Part shown: one piece after another, positions 62,090 to 64,000 of the stretch
Numbering within the stretch: the first letter of the stretch is position 1
How the letters are laid out: each line of letters opens with the position of its first letter
NCBI GenBank assembly: GCA_026225945.1
Contig: JAMJFZ010003743.1
Location: 23,636 to 87,635 of the forward strand
Reading direction: 5' to 3'
DNA length: 64,000 bases
From: Cricetomys ansorgei
Taxonomy: Eukaryota > Chordata > Mammalia > Rodentia > Nesomyidae
The notes under the pieces: model-generated
Told to the model about the DNA's origin: nothing
The model's input: the letters and a program-made list of their open reading frames with translations, nothing else
Database searches by the model: none
Position numbers and translations under genes: made by a program

Positions 62090-62203
62090 TTTTTCTGAAG
62101 TTCAGCAGGAGCTTTTCAACACCAAACAAGAAATGAGTGAAGATCAAGACCAAAGATTGGCCACTGAGGAAGCGCTTGCCCTCACCAAGGAGCAGGTCAG
62201 GAG
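62090..62203 (+). CDS. Golgb1-like: Giantin-like exon, SFSEVQQEL to EQVRR
   Basis: 114 nt, acceptor ttaccctcaag, donor gtaaga. Completed by the previous exon it encodes SFSEVQQELFNTKQEMSE, then DQDQRLATEEALALTKEQVR. Giantin has SFSEAQQQLCNTRQEVNEL then EERDQRVAAENALSVAEEQIR, so about seven residues are deleted in the middle. In giantin the next residues lead into the C-terminal transmembrane anchor, which is not found in the remaining 1.8 kb. Confidence 0.85.
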
Positions 62204-62843
62204 GTAAGATGTAGGGAGGGCCTTCTGCTAACTTCCCACCCGTCCTGACCTTTTTCCTGCACATTTTGTGGCCAAGCTCAGGGTGAGTTAAGATCTTAGT
62301 CTCCCCTTGACATGGTTCTACAGTGACTAGAGAGTAATTGTCATCACCAAGAAGCAGGGCCTGTGCTTTCCATGGCAGTAGCTTGTGGGGTAGTAATATA
62401 CCATTAAACCATTTGGATTACACAGTGAACTGTGGAAGGTGTCTTCCTTCACCCCAACAATAATTATGTGAGACATGTGTTGAGTGCTTATGTGTCTGTG
62501 TCTGTGCATGTGTGGGCTCGAGAGACAAGGCAAGGGTAAGATATTAGGTGTCTTGGTGTATCATGCTCTACTTATTCCTTTGAGACAGAGTCTCTCACTG
62601 AACCAGGAGGTTGGAATTTTTTTTCAGTGACCAACAAAACTTTGGCCATCCTCCTGCCTCTGTCTTCTTCCTAGTGTTCAGATTGCAGGTCTGCACAGTC
62701 AGTCCAGTGGGTGCTGGGAATCTAAATGGAGATTCTCATGCTTTCTAAGATGGCTCTTTTCACTGAGCCATCTTCATGGGCCTCAATGTCATACTAATTA
62801 GAATGCTAAATAAATGTATTCTCATTACTTGTTGGATACCCAG
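62204..62843. other. Intron sequence with an antisense SINE
   Basis: About 62580-62800 is an antisense B4/RSINE-type SINE ('gacagagtctctcactgaac', 'gcctctgtcttcttccta', 'ttttcactgagccatctt'). No exon homology. Confidence 0.5.
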
Positions 62844-63124
62844 ATGAATTCTTCCTCCTCCTCCTCCTCCTCCCTCTTCCTCCTCCTCTCCTCTCCTCCT
62901 TCTTCCTCCTCCTCCGCTCCTTCCTCCTCCCCTCCTCTTCTTCTTTTTCTTCCTCTCCTCCTTCTCCTCCTCCTCCTCCCTCCTCCCTCCTCCTCCTCCT
63001 CCTCCTCTCTTCTTCCTCCTCCTCCTCCTTCTTCTTCCTCCTCTCTTCCTCCTTCTCCTCCTCCGCTTCTTATTTTCTTCCTCCTCCTCCTTCTCCTCCC
63101 TCCCTCCTCCTCCTCCTCCATTTC
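62844..63124. repeat. (TCC)n polypyrimidine tract
   Basis: About 280 bp almost purely of T and C, mostly TCC and TTCC units, with only a few purines. It abuts the tail side of the antisense B1 at 63130-63242 and so probably grew from that SINE's A-rich tail. The proline/serine-rich and glutamate/arginine-rich frames across it are artefacts. Confidence 0.95.
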
Positions 63125-63129
63125 CTTCT

Positions 63130-63242
63130 TTCCTTTTGAGTCTAGGTCTCTCTGTATAGACCAGGTGGCCTTGAACACACAGATATCACCTGCCTTGCCT
63201 CCAAAGGCTGTGATTAAAGGCATGTGGCACCACACCTAGCCA
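63130..63242 (-). mobile_element. B1 SINE, antisense
   Basis: 'ttttgagtctaggtctctc', 'tgtatagaccaggtggcc', 'ttgaacacacagatatcacc' and 'gtgattaaaggcatgtggc' read as an antisense B1. Confidence 0.8.
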
Positions 63243-64000
63243 ATTGAAAATTTAAAGATTGTAACCTAAGGGAGAATAAAAGACACCTTAAGGAAGTCTT
63301 TGACTTGATTTATTGGGAAATTCACTGCCTAAGCCGAACTTTTCCCCTGACAGTCACAGGCTTTATTGGGCAGTGTCAGCTGGCTTTGCAGGAGGACTCT
63401 TGCTTTTGTCCAGCTAGGAGGGCATGGATGTGTGTGATAGTGTAGGCAGTATAGCCCAGGTGTGATTTGAAGAACACAGTGTGTGCTCCTCATTACTTAT
63501 TCCAAATCAGGAAAATCACTGTGTGTGAGACAGTAGTGTGGGTACAAGTGTTTGGTTGCTGGAAGCCCAGTGTGTCTGCAAGGACTAGCCAATGTTTCTA
63601 TTGTCTCTTCCCTCAGAATAAGTGGCTCTGAGGATATGACTGCCTTCTTGTGATGCCTTCCCCAGTAGGCAGGTCTGAGCTGAGCTTTCTTTCTTTCCCA
63701 TCCAGCACATTCACAGTATTTTGTTTTCAGCACCTCTCTGTAGCTTTGAGGGCAGGCTCTGTAGGAGCACAGTGCAGTGCAGCATGGTGGAGTGGCCTTG
63801 CCCAGATTTTTAGGCCTGTTTTTCTTATTGGCTGTTTCTCTGCCAGTTGTCAAATTGTTTAGATGAAGCCTGGCCTATGGAGAGAGAGGTTAATCTCTTA
63901 AGTGTCATCATTCTGTCCTGACCAATTTGAGGACAGCTTAGGGCAGTGTGACTCTGGAGCCTGCATCTGGACCATAGTAACCTAAGGTTAGCCCTTTCTC
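63243..64000. other. Unassigned sequence to the window end
   Basis: No giantin exon, known SINE or convincing open frame seen. The membrane-anchor exon(s) would be expected further right. Confidence 0.4.

Larger units (their letters stand above)
7968..62203 (+). pseudogene. Golgb1-like: Giantin (Golgb1)-like paralogue, rearranged and incomplete
   Basis: Exon-like blocks in this span match the giantin protein in order from N- to C-terminus, each inside GT-AG borders where intact. Giantin is a coiled-coil tether of about 3,200 residues in the cis/medial Golgi membrane; its N-terminal region is known to bind p115. Recognisable short matches are QESDME, IRQKDIQLQQKDEAL, LPAEPQS, VETQ after TQAD, RKLEEHEE, LLQQEL, DAAAENNKLKKEI, SSSQKRIAELEE, NEKNTLSIQ, LEKQVQELQAG and PQEKNG. 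Introns are retained, so this is a segmental (DNA-level) duplicate, not a retrocopy. Most of the giant central exon is missing, the ancestral start is followed by a stop, and one exon has a nonsense codon. The last exon(s) and membrane anchor would be beyond the window. It could be a pseudogene or a shortened expressed gene. Identity is from memory of the family, not a database search. Confidence 0.85.

Noticed and set aside
7968..62203. Processed (retro-)pseudogene origin
   Set aside because: Introns, splice sites and intronic SINEs are retained, so the copy arose by DNA duplication.
62814..63239. Long proline/serine-rich frame on + and glutamate/arginine-rich frame on -
   Set aside because: Both are translations of the TCC/GGA simple repeat and the adjoining antisense B1.

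Overview
The window is vertebrate genomic DNA from a murid rodent, probably a mouse-like species. The evidence is rodent-specific SINEs throughout (B1, B2, B4/RSINE-type and ID-like), long TG/GA/TCC microsatellites, small exons with GT-AG borders and large introns. There is no bacterial or viral gene organisation, and nearly all open frames of 60-140 codons here are chance or repeat-derived. I saw no young ID elements, which argues weakly against rat.

One gene-like entity spans most of the window on the + strand: a rearranged, partial paralogue of giantin (Golgb1), the very long coiled-coil golgin anchored in the Golgi membrane by a C-terminal helix. I recognised it by translating exon-like blocks and matching them in order to the remembered giantin protein. 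They are a start-codon exon (7968-8059), an exon pair for the N-terminal coiled coil (first copy 9517-9669 and 9851-9991), a decayed LQEKEEF-type exon (first copy 14250-14335), a VVREKDA-type exon (47876-47979, broken), a KLRV..RKLEEHEE exon (49434-49547), a fragment of the giant central exon (54757-55428) and three C-terminal exons (60499-60705, 61447-61544, 62090-62203). The terminal exon(s) with the membrane anchor would lie beyond base 64000. A CCAAT/CpG-containing segment with a strong splice donor (about 1140-1366) is a candidate promoter and first non-coding exon.

The most striking structure is a tandem array of about 38 kb (about 8829-46930). It is built from units of about 6.2 kb, each carrying the exon pair, a hAT-like DNA transposon, a B2 SINE, B4/B1 SINEs, a TG/GA microsatellite and a dead third exon. 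There are five complete units, one unit lacking its exon half (about 21165-24996) and a truncated, older last unit (43520 to about 46930). The exon pair is present six times. Both exons are phase 0 at both ends (153 and 141 nt), and all twelve are open with GT-AG sites. A transcript splicing through them would encode a 98-residue coiled-coil repeat, up to six times.

The locus also carries clear damage: TGA as codon 4 after the ancestral start, TAA plus a 1-nt deletion in the 47876 exon, and loss of most of the giant exon. Yet if translation starts at the in-frame ATG at 8030 and the damaged 104-nt exon is skipped, every remaining exon joins in one open frame to the last exon in the window. 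Whether this is a decaying unprocessed pseudogene or an expressed 'mini-giantin' with an amplified N-terminal repeat cannot be decided from sequence alone. That is the main point to test.

The flanks and introns hold ordinary rodent repeats. These include a nested LTR-like insertion at the left edge (1-836), a possible solo LTR near 59.4-59.7 kb, a B1 with an expanded internal hexamer (55.7-55.9 kb) and a 280-bp polypyrimidine tract (62.85-63.12 kb).
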